Part shown: positions 33,824-42,511 of the stretch, piece after piece
Position numbering within the stretch: the first letter of the stretch is position 1
How the letters are laid out: each line of letters opens with the position of its first letter
Source of the DNA: Terribacillus saccharophilus
Lineage (GTDB): Bacteria > Bacillota > Bacilli > Bacillales > Amphibacillaceae
Direction: 5' to 3'
Assembly: GCF_002272745.1 (NCBI RefSeq)
Contig: NZ_NPBD01000015.1
Location: 166,967 to 230,966 of the forward strand
Length of the DNA: 64,000 nt
Notes under the pieces: generated by a model
Database searches by the model: none
Told to the model about the DNA's origin: nothing
Seen by the model: only the letters and a program-made list of their open reading frames with translations
Made by a program: the position numbers and the translations under genes

Positions 33824-33907
33824 TCCTCTAATACCTTAATGATGTAAGTTCTATTTTATCTGAAAACAAAGAATTGAGAAACCGAAAACGGATTCACCAC
33901 AGATTTA

Positions 33908-35266
33908 TTACCCGATAATGATCCGTTCTTCCGGATTTCGCACGGCAGTCTTCTTGATTCGAAAAGCTAACGCGAACGCGATGGTAATCGGTCCAACACG
34001 GCCCATGAACATGAGGAGAGAAAGGAGTATCTTACCTGGTTCTGAAAGCTCTGGTGTCAGTCCCAGTGTCATCCCAACCGTCCCGAAAGCAGAAAGCACT
34101 TCGAACGCAATATAATTGAGTGCAGCACCTTTCTCCGTAATAGAAAGCAAAAATACAAATAGCGATACAAGAAGGACGGAATATGTCGTGATCGAAAATG
34201 CCCGGAACACTAAATCTTCCGGTATCCGCCGATTTCTAATATTCACTTCCCGCTTCCCTTTAATCAGTGCCCATACTGCAAACAACAATATGGCAAAAGT
34301 AGTGACTTTAATGCCCCCTGCCGTTCCTCCGGTTCCGCCGCCGATAAACATAAGCGCCATTGTTACCAGCTGTGATCCTAATGTCAGATCAGCTGTATTC
34401 AGCGAGTTGAAACCTGCAGTCCGCGGAACTACACCGTGGAAATAGGAAGCTAATAGCTTATCATTCCATGACAAATTTCCGATAGTAGCTTGGTTACCAT
34501 ATTCCAATAAAAAGATCAATATTGTCCCGCTAACGACAAGTACAGCAGACATCCATAGAACAACTTTCGTATGAAGCATCAGCCGTTTTCTTGTTTTTCT
34601 CTTCTGGAAGATATCAGCTACGACAATGAAGCCAATTCCCCCTAATAGCAGCAGAGTTGTCAACGTAAGATTGACTATTGGATCACCAACATAAGTAGTC
34701 ATACTGCTGAAATTCCCCATAATATCAAATCCAGCATTATTAAATGCAGATATCGAATGAAAGAGCCCGTAATAAAAAGATTTCGAATAGCCAAACTCAT
34801 CTCCCCAGTGAATCCCGAGGATAATCGTTCCAATCGCTTCACAAACAACAGTGAATAAGAGAACAAACCGCACCATCCGGACAATACCTTCATACGAATC
34901 CTGATTGAGTGATTCTTTAACTAGATACCTCTCCTCAAAGCTTATATTACGGCGAAGAAGCAATGCAATGAATACGGTAAGCGTCATAAATCCTAATCCG
35001 CCCACCTGGATAAGACACAACAGTACAATTTGCCCAAATAAAGTAAAGGTGGTCTGTGTATCGACCACTACCAGCCCTGTCACACAAACAGCTGAAGTTG
35101 CCTCGAATAGCGCATCAATAAAAGAAAGATGGTGCCGATCCGCTGTCGCAATCGGAAGCATTAGAAGAATCGTGCCCAATGCGATCAACAGGAGAAATCC
35201 CAGCGCAAAAAATTGCGGCGGATTGATTTTTATACGGTGAAACAGCTTCCTACTTCTAGTCGGCAT
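33908..35266 (-). CDS. Potassium uptake protein, TrkH/KtrB family
   Basis: The 452-residue membrane protein has four M1-P-M2 repeats. Selectivity-filter segments are TSAVCVTGLVV, SAFNNAGFDIMG, VPRTAGFNSL and SAFGTVGMTLG, each with the single conserved Gly. RVGPITIAFAL is the last helix. It is the channel half of a Na+-coupled K+ uptake system whose KtrA/KtrC gating subunit is not encoded beside it here, so it should depend on a subunit encoded elsewhere. KtrB and KtrD cannot be separated by eye. Confidence 0.88.
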   Translation of the reverse strand: MPTRSRKLFHRIKINPPQFFALGFLLLIALGTILLMLPIATADRHHLSFIDALFEATSAVCVTGLVVVDTQTTFTLFGQIVLLCLIQVGGLGFMTLTVFIALLLRRNISFEERYLVKESLNQDSYEGIVRMVRFVLLFTVVCEAIGTIILGIHWGDEFGYSKSFYYGLFHSISAFNNAGFDIMGNFSSMTTYVGDPIVNLTLTTLLLLGGIGFIVVADIFQKRKTRKRLMLHTKVVLWMSAVLVVSGTILIFLLEYGNQATIGNLSWNDKLLASYFHGVVPRTAGFNSLNTADLTLGSQLVTMALMFIGGGTGGTAGGIKVTTFAILLFAVWALIKGKREVNIRNRRIPEDLVFRAFSITTYSVLLVSLFVFLLSITEKGAALNYIAFEVLSAFGTVGMTLGLTPELSEPGKILLSLLMFMGRVGPITIAFALAFRIKKTAVRNPEERIIIG

Positions 35267-35392
35267 GTCTAAACAAGTCCTTTTATCATATTTTAAATCT
35301 CACTAATACTATATATCATTCGATTATAATACTGAAAAAAGGGTGAATATGCTATGGTATATTGTAGCTAAATGAAGAAAAGGATGTTCGAC

Positions 35393-36502
35393 ATGCATAT
35401 AGCAATTATCGGAGCAGGAATAGCGGGATCTGTTACCGCTTATAAACTTGCCAAAGCAGGCATGCAGGTAACTGTGATCGATCGTTTCGACCAAGGACAA
35501 GCGACAGATGCAGCAGCCGGAATCGTCTGTCCATGGCTCTCTCAGCGGCGCAACAAAGATTGGTATCAGCTAGCCAAAGGCGGGGCTCGCTATTACCCGG
35601 AGATTATCGAGGAACTCCGGCTTGATGGCGAAGAGGAAACAGGCTATGCCCGTGTAGGTGCCTTAAGTTTACATCAAGATCCCAAGAAATTAGAAGCCAT
35701 GCAGAAACGGGCAGAAAAACGCAGAGACGATGCTCCGGAAATGGGAGCCATCACTATGTTGGAAGAAGATGACGTACGTCAGCTTTTTCCATTACTTGCA
35801 CCAGGGTTTGGTGCCGTACACGTCAGCGGAGCAGCACGTGTTGATGGACGGGCTTTACGCAATAGCTTGCATCGGGCAGCCAAGAAATACAACGCTCGTT
35901 TCGTTTCAGCCGATGCTCATCTTTCAATGACTGCAGGACAAATCGTCGTGACAGCCGGCGATGAAGAATGGATACCTGATCAGGTTGTAGTCACAGCCGG
36001 AGCTTGGGCCAAAGAGCTGCTAGCACCGTTAGGCTATAGCATGCAAGTCAGCTTCCAGAAAGCACAAATTTGTCATTTACAGCTGGACACCGATCAAACA
36101 GAAGACTGGCCTGTTATTATACCCCCCAACGATCAATACCTGCTTGCTTTCCCAGACGGCAGGATGGTAGCTGGAGCCACACACGAGAATGATGAAGAAA
36201 TGAATACAAAAATCACCGCTGGCGGCGTGCATGAAGTGTTAAGCAAAGTCATGCAGCTTGCACCCGAATTAGCAGAAGCTATGTTAACTGAGACGCGAGT
36301 TGGCTTCCGGCCATTTACACCTGGCTTTCTTCCGGTATTCGGCCGCCTTCCAAAGCATCAAAATCTTTATGTAATGAATGGATTGGGCGCATCAGGTCTT
36401 ACAATGGGGCCGTTTGTTGCCTCTCAGCTCACGAAGTTGATACTAGGACAAGAAACCGATATCGATATTTCTGCTTATAATCCGGAAGGTGCGTTAGTAT
36501 AA
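35393..36502 (+). CDS. FAD-dependent oxidoreductase (DAO/DadA-like)
   Basis: The 369-residue protein opens with the dinucleotide-binding IAIIGAGIAGSVTAYKLAKAG and ends with MNGLGASGLTMGPF, the FAD-contacting C-terminal motif of the D-amino-acid oxidase family. GFRPFTPGFLPVFG lies before it. It oxidises an amine or amino acid; DadA-like activity is likely, the substrate is unknown. I used the ATG at 35393 with AAAGGATG six bases upstream, rather than the ATG at 35372 that lacks a site. It is transcribed divergently from the potassium transporter gene. Confidence 0.8.
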   Translation: MHIAIIGAGIAGSVTAYKLAKAGMQVTVIDRFDQGQATDAAAGIVCPWLSQRRNKDWYQLAKGGARYYPEIIEELRLDGEEETGYARVGALSLHQDPKKLEAMQKRAEKRRDDAPEMGAITMLEEDDVRQLFPLLAPGFGAVHVSGAARVDGRALRNSLHRAAKKYNARFVSADAHLSMTAGQIVVTAGDEEWIPDQVVVTAGAWAKELLAPLGYSMQVSFQKAQICHLQLDTDQTEDWPVIIPPNDQYLLAFPDGRMVAGATHENDEEMNTKITAGGVHEVLSKVMQLAPELAEAMLTETRVGFRPFTPGFLPVFGRLPKHQNLYVMNGLGASGLTMGPFVASQLTKLILGQETDIDISAYNPEGALV

Positions 36503-36506
36503 AGTA

Positions 36507-36530
36507 AGCCCATGTTTAGCATGGGCTCTT
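36507..36530. terminator. Hairpin between FAD oxidoreductase and GNAT genes
   Basis: AGCCCATG-TTTAG-CATGGGCT followed by CTTT on the plus strand. The T-run is short, but placement between convergent genes fits a terminator. Confidence 0.6.
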
Positions 36531-36986
36531 TGTCATAATTAGGAACCGTAAGCCATCGGACTCCCGGTTAAAACGATCTACTTCCCGGAAACCAGCCTTT
36601 TCATAAAGGTGGATAGCACGTTCATTGAAAGCAGCTACCGTAAGTCGGTATTGGTCCTGCTCGATATTTTTCTTGATCCAATTCAAAATTTCAGTGAAAA
36701 ACTGCGTTCCTCTTCCTTGTCCGGTCTTTTCTGGTACCATCCCGACTCCGATATCCAAATAAGTACGGTCACTATAGTCACCGCCAAGCACCCGTGCATC
36801 ATCTCCAACACAGAAATATCCCAGCAGGTTCCCGTTTTCATATACCCCATAATAGTCACCGACCATGAGCATCATGACTGCACCCTCCGTGTAGGTCAGG
36901 TTATAGAGGTCGTATGGCGGGGAATAGCGCCAATGCAATACTGCATACGCATCATCTGCAGTTAATGATTTTATCTCATATCCCAT
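36516..36986 (-). CDS. GNAT family N-acetyltransferase
   Basis: The 156-residue protein shows the acetyl-CoA pyrophosphate loop VPEKTGQGRGTQFF (Q/RxxGxG/A pattern) and the following AAFNERAIHLYEKAGF motif, where the Asn and Tyr are typical of GNAT catalysis. The substrate is unknown. Two ATGs are adjacent, and the second (36986) is better placed behind AAGGAGTCC. It runs towards the oxidoreductase gene and away from the LysR gene. Confidence 0.8.
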   Translation of the reverse strand: MGYEIKSLTADDAYAVLHWRYSPPYDLYNLTYTEGAVMMLMVGDYYGVYENGNLLGYFCVGDDARVLGGDYSDRTYLDIGVGMVPEKTGQGRGTQFFTEILNWIKKNIEQDQYRLTVAAFNERAIHLYEKAGFREVDRFNRESDGLRFLIMTKSPC

Positions 36987-37083
36987 CAAAAGGACTCCTT
37001 CTATCAGTTGTTGCTTGTATTATAGCATTTTCCATCTACAGAGAAATGGGTATACTTGAACTTAAGAAAGGACGGTTTTGCTT

Positions 37084-37950
37084 ATGGAATTACGGCAGCT
37101 GCGCTATCTGATCGAAATTGTGAAACAGAAGAGGCTGACGAAAGCAGCAGAAAGCTTGCATGTATCTCAGCCCGCCCTCAGTAAAACAATCAAGAGTCTG
37201 GAAGAAGAACTCGGTATCACCTTATTCAAACGTACGAACAAATCCACTACCTTGACCGATGCCGGCAAAGTGGTACATACCTATAGTCAGCAAGTGCTTG
37301 CCCAATTGGACGAGATGCAAACGACCCTCCAAGATCTTACTGATCTGAAGCAGGGGTCTGTCACTATCGGGATTCCGCCGATTATCGGGAGTCTCTTCTT
37401 TCCGAAGGTCATGGCTCGCTTCCACCAGACCTATCCGAATGTCAGGATCAATATTACCGAATATGGGGCTGCCCGTGTCGTAAAGGCAGTAGACGAAGGG
37501 GAATTCGAGCTTGGAGTAGCTGTTCTGCCTCAGGATGAAGCAGAGTTCAATTATTATCCGATTGTAGAGGAAGATATGAAGCTAATGGTGCATCGCGATC
37601 ATCCGCTAGCGGATCGGGAATTGGTTGAGCTGAAGGAATTGAAGGATGAAGATTTCATTTTTTATAATGAAGAATTTGCTTTACACGATATTATGCGAAA
37701 ACGCTGCATCGAGGAAGGCTTTGAACCGCATATCCTCTTCAAAAGCGCGCAATGGGATTTCATCAGTGAAATGGTCGCTGCTAACTTAGGAGTCAGCCTG
37801 CTTCCCGAATCCATTTGTAATCGTACCTATAATGCTGATATCCGCATTATCGATATAACACCGTCTATTCCTTGGAACTTGGCAATCATCACAAAAAAGG
37901 ACAAATATATTTCCTATGCCGGAAGACGTTTCATTGAGTTTTTCCTCTAA
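37084..37950 (+). CDS. cidR: LysR family regulator of cidAB (CidR/YwbI-like)
   Basis: The 288-residue protein has the LysR winged helix LRQLRYLIEIVKQKRLTKAA, with SLHVSQPALSKTIKSLEEEL as recognition helix, and a two-lobe effector domain from about residue 90 (VTIGIPPIIGSLFFP). It lies just upstream of the cidA/cidB homologues, as CidR does in staphylococci; CidR senses acetate or another carboxylate. The ATG at 37084 is preferred to a TTG two codons upstream (AAAGGACGG spacing). Repeated AGTTAT elements downstream are likely its operators. Confidence 0.85.
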   Translation: MELRQLRYLIEIVKQKRLTKAAESLHVSQPALSKTIKSLEEELGITLFKRTNKSTTLTDAGKVVHTYSQQVLAQLDEMQTTLQDLTDLKQGSVTIGIPPIIGSLFFPKVMARFHQTYPNVRINITEYGAARVVKAVDEGEFELGVAVLPQDEAEFNYYPIVEEDMKLMVHRDHPLADRELVELKELKDEDFIFYNEEFALHDIMRKRCIEEGFEPHILFKSAQWDFISEMVAANLGVSLLPESICNRTYNADIRIIDITPSIPWNLAIITKKDKYISYAGRRFIEFFL

Positions 37951-37956
37951 TTCAAT

Positions 37957-38054
37957 ATAACTATAAGTTATACACAATATAATATATATGTATTTTACGA
38001 ATACGTGAGACCGCAGTATGATGGAGTTATCAATAAAAATAGTTATCGATAACT
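37957..38054. promoter_or_regulatory. LysR-type binding region upstream of cidA
   Basis: Four half-site clusters: ATAACT-ATA-AGTTAT (37957-37971, a T-N11-A palindrome), AGTTAT at 38025, and the perfect AGTTATCGATAACT (38041-38054). Their spacing of several helical turns fits a LysR tetramer binding the recognition and activation sites of cidAB. The last one lies only 16 bases before the cidA RBS. Confidence 0.55.
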
Positions 38055-38074
38055 TTCTGTTAGGAGGAAGAAAT

Positions 38075-38455
38075 ATGGTACGAAAAACGATTACCATGCT
38101 TTCTCAGCTAGCGATCATTCACGTATTTTATTTTGCCGGTGTCGGCTTAGCACATATATTATCTCTTCCGGTACCAGGCTCCATTGTAGGTCTGGTCTTG
38201 TTATTACTAAGCTTATTTGCAGGCATCGTCAAACTGGAATGGATCGAGAAAGCAGGGGGCTGGCTGTTGGCTGAACTTCTGCTTTTCTTTGTCCCATCAG
38301 CTGTCGGCATCCTGAATTATAAGGAAATGTTGAACTGGCAAGGTCTGGAGACTGTGCTCCTGATTCTGATCAGCACCTTCATCGTGATGGCCGCTACTGG
38401 ATTCACTGCTGAGAAACTGTATAGAAGAAAAAGAAAAGGAGGACACACACAATGA
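38075..38455 (+). CDS. cidA: CidA/LrgA family holin-like membrane protein
   Basis: The 126-residue protein has four hydrophobic helices and matches the CidA/LrgA family: IIHVFYFAGVGLAHIL, LPVPGSIVGLVLLLLSL, AGGWLLAELLLFFVPSAVG. CidA-type proteins act with CidB-type partners on murein hydrolase export, cell death or, as later proposed, pyruvate/acetate handling. AGGAGGAAGAAAT decides the ATG at 38075; an upstream extension has no site. The stop overlaps the next gene by four bases. Confidence 0.88.
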   Translation: MVRKTITMLSQLAIIHVFYFAGVGLAHILSLPVPGSIVGLVLLLLSLFAGIVKLEWIEKAGGWLLAELLLFFVPSAVGILNYKEMLNWQGLETVLLILISTFIVMAATGFTAEKLYRRKRKGGHTQ

Positions 38456-39156
38456 CTACCGCACTGATTATCTTAATAGGCACCATTGTAACCTACGTCA
38501 TCTACCGCGCCTCAAAAGTTGTGTACAAGAAATGGCCCATGCCTTTCTTCCACCCGCTGCTGCTGTGTCCTTTGATTCTTATCGGTATTATCCAGCTGGC
38601 TCATTTGCATCCGAGTGATTATGCCTTATCTTCAAGTCTTTGGACACATATGCTCGGACCTGCTACTGTTGCCTTTGCGATTCCCATCTATAAACATGCT
38701 CCCCTGTTGCGAAAAAATATCATGATTATCTTAACTAGTATTGCAGCCGGTACATTGGTAGCAATCGGTTCTTCCCTGCTTTTGAGTCTAGTTATGCGAT
38801 TCAATGGTGATTTACTGATCAGCCTCCTGCCTCGTTCCATTACAACACCGATTGCAATTGAAGTATCGAAAACGATTGGCGGCTTACCGACCTTGACGAC
38901 CGTCTTCGTTATCGTTACTGGTGTAACAGGCGGTATCATCGGCCCGTATGTCATTCGGCTGATGGCACTCAAATCCCCTGTTGCCCGCGGCTTAGCACTT
39001 GGTATGGGAGCTCATGGAGTGGGTACTAACAAAGCAATGGAATATGGTGAGCAAGAAGGTACGTTCTCGACTATCGGCATGATTATGGCTGCCGGTATGA
39101 CATTGATTTGGGGCGGCTTGCTCATACCTTCCTTGCTGCAAATCACTATCCTATAA
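38452..39156 (+). CDS. cidB: CidB/LrgB family membrane protein
   Basis: The 234-residue protein has about six or seven helices. LLPRSITTPIAIEVSKTIGG and AHGVGTNKAMEYGEQEG are family hallmarks of LrgB/CidB (B. subtilis YwbG/YsbB). It works with the CidA-like protein whose gene overlaps its start. The ATG is coupled to cidA translation through ATGA. A terminator follows immediately. Confidence 0.9.
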   Translation: MTTALIILIGTIVTYVIYRASKVVYKKWPMPFFHPLLLCPLILIGIIQLAHLHPSDYALSSSLWTHMLGPATVAFAIPIYKHAPLLRKNIMIILTSIAAGTLVAIGSSLLLSLVMRFNGDLLISLLPRSITTPIAIEVSKTIGGLPTLTTVFVIVTGVTGGIIGPYVIRLMALKSPVARGLALGMGAHGVGTNKAMEYGEQEGTFSTIGMIMAAGMTLIWGGLLIPSLLQITIL

Positions 39157-39190
39157 AAAAAGCATTTGCCAAAAATGGCAAATGCTTTTT
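39156..39190. terminator. Bidirectional terminator between cidB and bdbC
   Basis: AAAAAAGCATTTGCC-AAAAAT-GGCAAATGCTTTTT. Confidence 0.92.
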
Positions 39191-39191
39191 C

Positions 39192-39596
39192 TTATGCATG
39201 TTTTTTGCGAAGAATGAACATGCTTACTGTGATGATTACAAAAGCGGTAAATGCTAGCAGCGGAATCGTGATGAATCCAAGCCAGTTGATATAGTGGCCT
39301 GAGCACGGTACACCGCTGGAACAGAGACTCGCTCCTTGTAAAGCGGGTACCTTCTGATGCAGGTAATGATAACCTGAAATAAGTAATCCGAGAATACTAA
39401 GCGGCAGCACATACTTATAAATTCGAACATCATTTTTATAAAATGCGATACCTAGTATGATAGCTAACGGATACATGAGAATCCGCTGGTACCAGCATAG
39501 CGTACAAGGCACGAATTTCATAATTTCACTGAAATAGAGACTGCCTAGCATCGCAATGACTGCAGTTATCCAGGCAAATAACAGGCTCTTATTCAT
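39192..39596 (-). CDS. bdbC: Disulfide bond oxidoreductase BdbC (DsbB-like)
   Basis: The 134-residue protein has four helices, the redox pair in VPCTLCWYQR (CxxC) and a second pair in ASLCSSGVPCSGHYIN, as in DsbB/BdbC. It re-oxidises BdbD and passes electrons to menaquinone. Its start shares one base with the bdbD stop (TGATG), so expression is coupled. B. subtilis uses BdbC/D for competence and secreted protein folding. Confidence 0.9.
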   Translation of the reverse strand: MNKSLLFAWITAVIAMLGSLYFSEIMKFVPCTLCWYQRILMYPLAIILGIAFYKNDVRIYKYVLPLSILGLLISGYHYLHQKVPALQGASLCSSGVPCSGHYINWLGFITIPLLAFTAFVIITVSMFILRKKHA

Positions 39597-40288
39597 CAGT
39601 TCGCCTCCTGCGTTTCCTCATCCACCATGTCGATCAAGTCGTTCATATCTTGACCTTCGAATAGTTTCCCATTTACGAAGATTGTTGGAGTACCTTGCAC
39701 ACCAAGGTCATCCGCAAGTTCTGTATCTGTTGAAACTGCATCATCGGTTCCATTATTCTGATACACTTGCAACACCTCTTCAGCTTCTTCATCGCTGACT
39801 ACTTCACGAAGCTTGTCCATTAGGAAATCATCAGTGAAGCTGGTATTCAAATCTTCCGCGAAGAGAACATCGTGGAATTTCCAGAATCCATCATCTCCAA
39901 GCACTTGGTAAACTGCCTCACTGAATTGCGCACCCTTCTCGGAGTCTGCATTGATGATCGGCATATTCATGAAGTAGAAGCTTGCCTTACCAGTTTCGAT
40001 CAATTCCTGATCGATCACCGGGAAATTATTATGATGGAACTCTTGGCAGTGGATACATTTGTAATCGCCAAATTCAACTATTTTAACCGGGGCATTTTCA
40101 TCACCGAGGAAAGGCTGACTGCTGTAGTTGATGTCCTGCGCCTCATCACTGGAAGACCCTGTATAATTATTAATGAGGACCAGTGCTACTACTAAAAGGA
40201 TAATCGCCAAAACAACCCAAACAATGACCTTAGATGCTTTAGAAGCAGCTCCTGATGTATTGCCTGCGGATTTTTTCTTTTTTGCCAT
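39596..40288 (-). CDS. bdbD: Thiol-disulfide oxidoreductase BdbD (DsbA-like)
   Basis: The 230-residue protein has a basic N-terminus and one membrane anchor (residues 22-42), then an extracellular thioredoxin-fold domain with the active site FGDYKCIHCQEFH (CIHC) and the cis-Pro loop VQGTPTIFVNGK. It introduces disulfides into secreted proteins and is recycled by BdbC, encoded immediately downstream. A short hairpin (TGATAGA/TCTATCA) lies upstream. Confidence 0.9.
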   Translation of the reverse strand: MAKKKKSAGNTSGAASKASKVIVWVVLAIILLVVALVLINNYTGSSSDEAQDINYSSQPFLGDENAPVKIVEFGDYKCIHCQEFHHNNFPVIDQELIETGKASFYFMNMPIINADSEKGAQFSEAVYQVLGDDGFWKFHDVLFAEDLNTSFTDDFLMDKLREVVSDEEAEEVLQVYQNNGTDDAVSTDTELADDLGVQGTPTIFVNGKLFEGQDMNDLIDMVDEETQEAN

Positions 40289-40528
40289 CTCACTATCGCT
40301 CCTTTTTTACAGAAATAAGATGATAGATTTCTTCTATCACATAACATCATAACATTAAAAAGTAAAAATGGATGCCTTGCAACAAATTTGATTACAGGTA
40401 TTTTTATGCGCAAGTCTCACACTAAATACTTCACCCGTTTGAATTAGTTTGTGAATTGCATTACAATATAATAGTTCTGATTATGGCCTTTTTTTATGGG
40501 TATCACAGAAAGAAAAGAAGGGATTTAC

Positions 40529-42415
40529 TTGAAAGAATATCATTTACCGCAGGCACCGGCACGACTTAATCTGCGTGATGCATTACGTGTCAGATCGGCT
40601 GCCTACCCTTGGAATCGAGCAATTGGATCTGGCCTTGCCACCTGTCTGCCAATATTGATAGGTTTATTGTTAGGTGATATCATCCATGGATTTTCAGCTG
40701 CGCTCGGTGCTTTCACATTCTTATATATAGGAACAGAAACGTATAAACAACGAGCCAAAAAACTTGCCGCCGTAGCTATATGCCTTGCTGCCGCTATGGT
40801 CCTTGGAAGTCTGCTTGCTCCGTATACAATTATGCTCTCTATAGTCGCAGGTATCATTGGCATAATTGCCTTTTATGTCCTGAACACCTTGCAGCTTCTC
40901 ATACCAGGGCCAATGTTCTTCGTCTTAATATTCTGTATGGCTACAGGGCTGCCAATAGACCCGCATAGTGCGTGGGAAAGAGGATTATACGTCCTGCTTG
41001 GAGGAGCATTATCTTGGCTTCTTGCCATGGCAAGCTGGCTTTGGACAAAAAAGAACCACGAAAAACAAGTTTTGGTCAAATCCTACAGACAGCTTATGAC
41101 CATGCTGCAATCCACTGGGACATCATCGTTCTATCAGATGCAGCACCTTACCGTCCTGACGTTAAAGCAAGCTGACCGAATTATCTATGCGTCCAAAAGG
41201 CAGCCAGCTGCATTGCGTTTACATGAGCTGGCTGCAGATATTTTCTATACATTGACACAGCTCAATAATGACAGCCTCTCATCAGATTTGCGAAAATCGT
41301 TAGAAAATCAGCTGACTGCAGTAATCGATGCACTCGAAGATGCAAAAGGCAACTGGCCTGCATATACAAAGTCTGACCAGTCAGTAGTACGCAATCTCCA
41401 ACTTGAATTGGAGCAGGCATATGAACTTTCCTCCAAAGCAACTGCTGAGGAAGCTGTCCATGTCGAGACAGAATCTGCTTGGAGTGTGCTTCGAAATGGT
41501 CTTTCACGTAAAAACAATACCGTCCGGCACGCTTTATTTTATGGACTTTTTATTATGATCGCTTCGCTGCTGGCGCACAGTCTCGGATTTAACCGCCCAT
41601 ATTGGGTGCCTGTAGCCTGTGCTGCTGTACTTATCGGGGCGAACACGACACTCACTATTCATCGGGCAATCCAGCGCTCACTAGGCACCATTGTTGGTAC
41701 CGTAATAGGTGGACTGATTTTATCACTGGAACCGTCTGGTTTTTATCTCATTCTCGTTGTCGGTCTGCTGCAGCTCTGTGTGGAACTAGTGATAGTACGC
41801 AACTACGTTTTTGCTAACATGTTCATTGCTCCACTTGTCCTTGTACTGGTAGAGACAATGAATCCAGGCAATACTGTCAGCTATTTCGTAACAGCAAGGG
41901 TCGTCGATACGATTGTCGGAAGCTTGATTGCTATACTCGCTGTTTTGCTTTTATGGCGAGGTATCCATACTCGCTTCCTCCCAATCATTCTAAAAGAAAC
42001 AATCCTGAATATGCAGGAGCTGCTCCGTGCAATTCATTCAGGAAATCGGGAAAAGACACATACAAAAAAATTAATGAACAATTTGATTGAATTGCGAGCT
42101 GCATATGATCGAAGTCTTGGCGATTTCTCAGCTTCCCAGCAGCAGGCTGAAGTTTTGTGGCCGTCCATCATGCACACGCAGCATGCAGGCTATTTGCTCA
42201 TCTCCCTCCGCAAGAACAAAGATAAGTTAACGGAAACTCAATATGATGCAATTCAGAACCAGCTCGGCAGCATTATGACCGGTCTTACAACAAGACAGCC
42301 AGTATCCTTTGAAAAGTACGAGGAGCTTGATTTACAGCGGGAGCTAAACCAGCTGCAGTCTGCTCTTACACAGCTTCACAAAACAAAGGATGCGGCCAAG
42401 CTCGCACCTAATTGA
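40529..42415 (+). CDS. FUSC family (aromatic acid exporter-like) membrane protein
   Basis: The 628-residue protein has two membrane blocks, each of about five or six helices (residues 35-170 and 340-480), separated by a soluble helical region and closed by another soluble helical region. This is the layout of FUSC/YccS-AaeB-type proteins; RPYWVPVACAAVLIGANTTL and GTIVGTVIGGLIL are the repeat hallmarks. It may export aromatic acids; the substrate is unknown. The start is uncertain: the TTG at 40529 has AGAAGGGA upstream, while the ATG at 40496 has no site. Confidence 0.75.
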   Translation: MKEYHLPQAPARLNLRDALRVRSAAYPWNRAIGSGLATCLPILIGLLLGDIIHGFSAALGAFTFLYIGTETYKQRAKKLAAVAICLAAAMVLGSLLAPYTIMLSIVAGIIGIIAFYVLNTLQLLIPGPMFFVLIFCMATGLPIDPHSAWERGLYVLLGGALSWLLAMASWLWTKKNHEKQVLVKSYRQLMTMLQSTGTSSFYQMQHLTVLTLKQADRIIYASKRQPAALRLHELAADIFYTLTQLNNDSLSSDLRKSLENQLTAVIDALEDAKGNWPAYTKSDQSVVRNLQLELEQAYELSSKATAEEAVHVETESAWSVLRNGLSRKNNTVRHALFYGLFIMIASLLAHSLGFNRPYWVPVACAAVLIGANTTLTIHRAIQRSLGTIVGTVIGGLILSLEPSGFYLILVVGLLQLCVELVIVRNYVFANMFIAPLVLVLVETMNPGNTVSYFVTARVVDTIVGSLIAILAVLLLWRGIHTRFLPIILKETILNMQELLRAIHSGNREKTHTKKLMNNLIELRAAYDRSLGDFSASQQQAEVLWPSIMHTQHAGYLLISLRKNKDKLTETQYDAIQNQLGSIMTGLTTRQPVSFEKYEELDLQRELNQLQSALTQLHKTKDAAKLAPN

Positions 42416-42443
42416 CCTTCTCTGACTACAGAGAAGGTTTTTT
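42415..42443 (+). terminator. Terminator of FUSC gene
   Basis: ACCTTCTCTG-ACTA-CAGAGAAGGT then TTTTTG, starting at the stop codon. Confidence 0.9.
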
Positions 42444-42511
42444 GTGTGTTACAGGGATGAGAAAGAAGGGTACGATTAAACACAAGAACAAGAAGACAGG
42501 AGCGGGATATC

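Noticed and set aside
40321..40340. TGATAGA-TTTCT-TCTATCA hairpin upstream of bdbD as a terminator
   Set aside because: No T-run follows in either direction, and no gene ends there.
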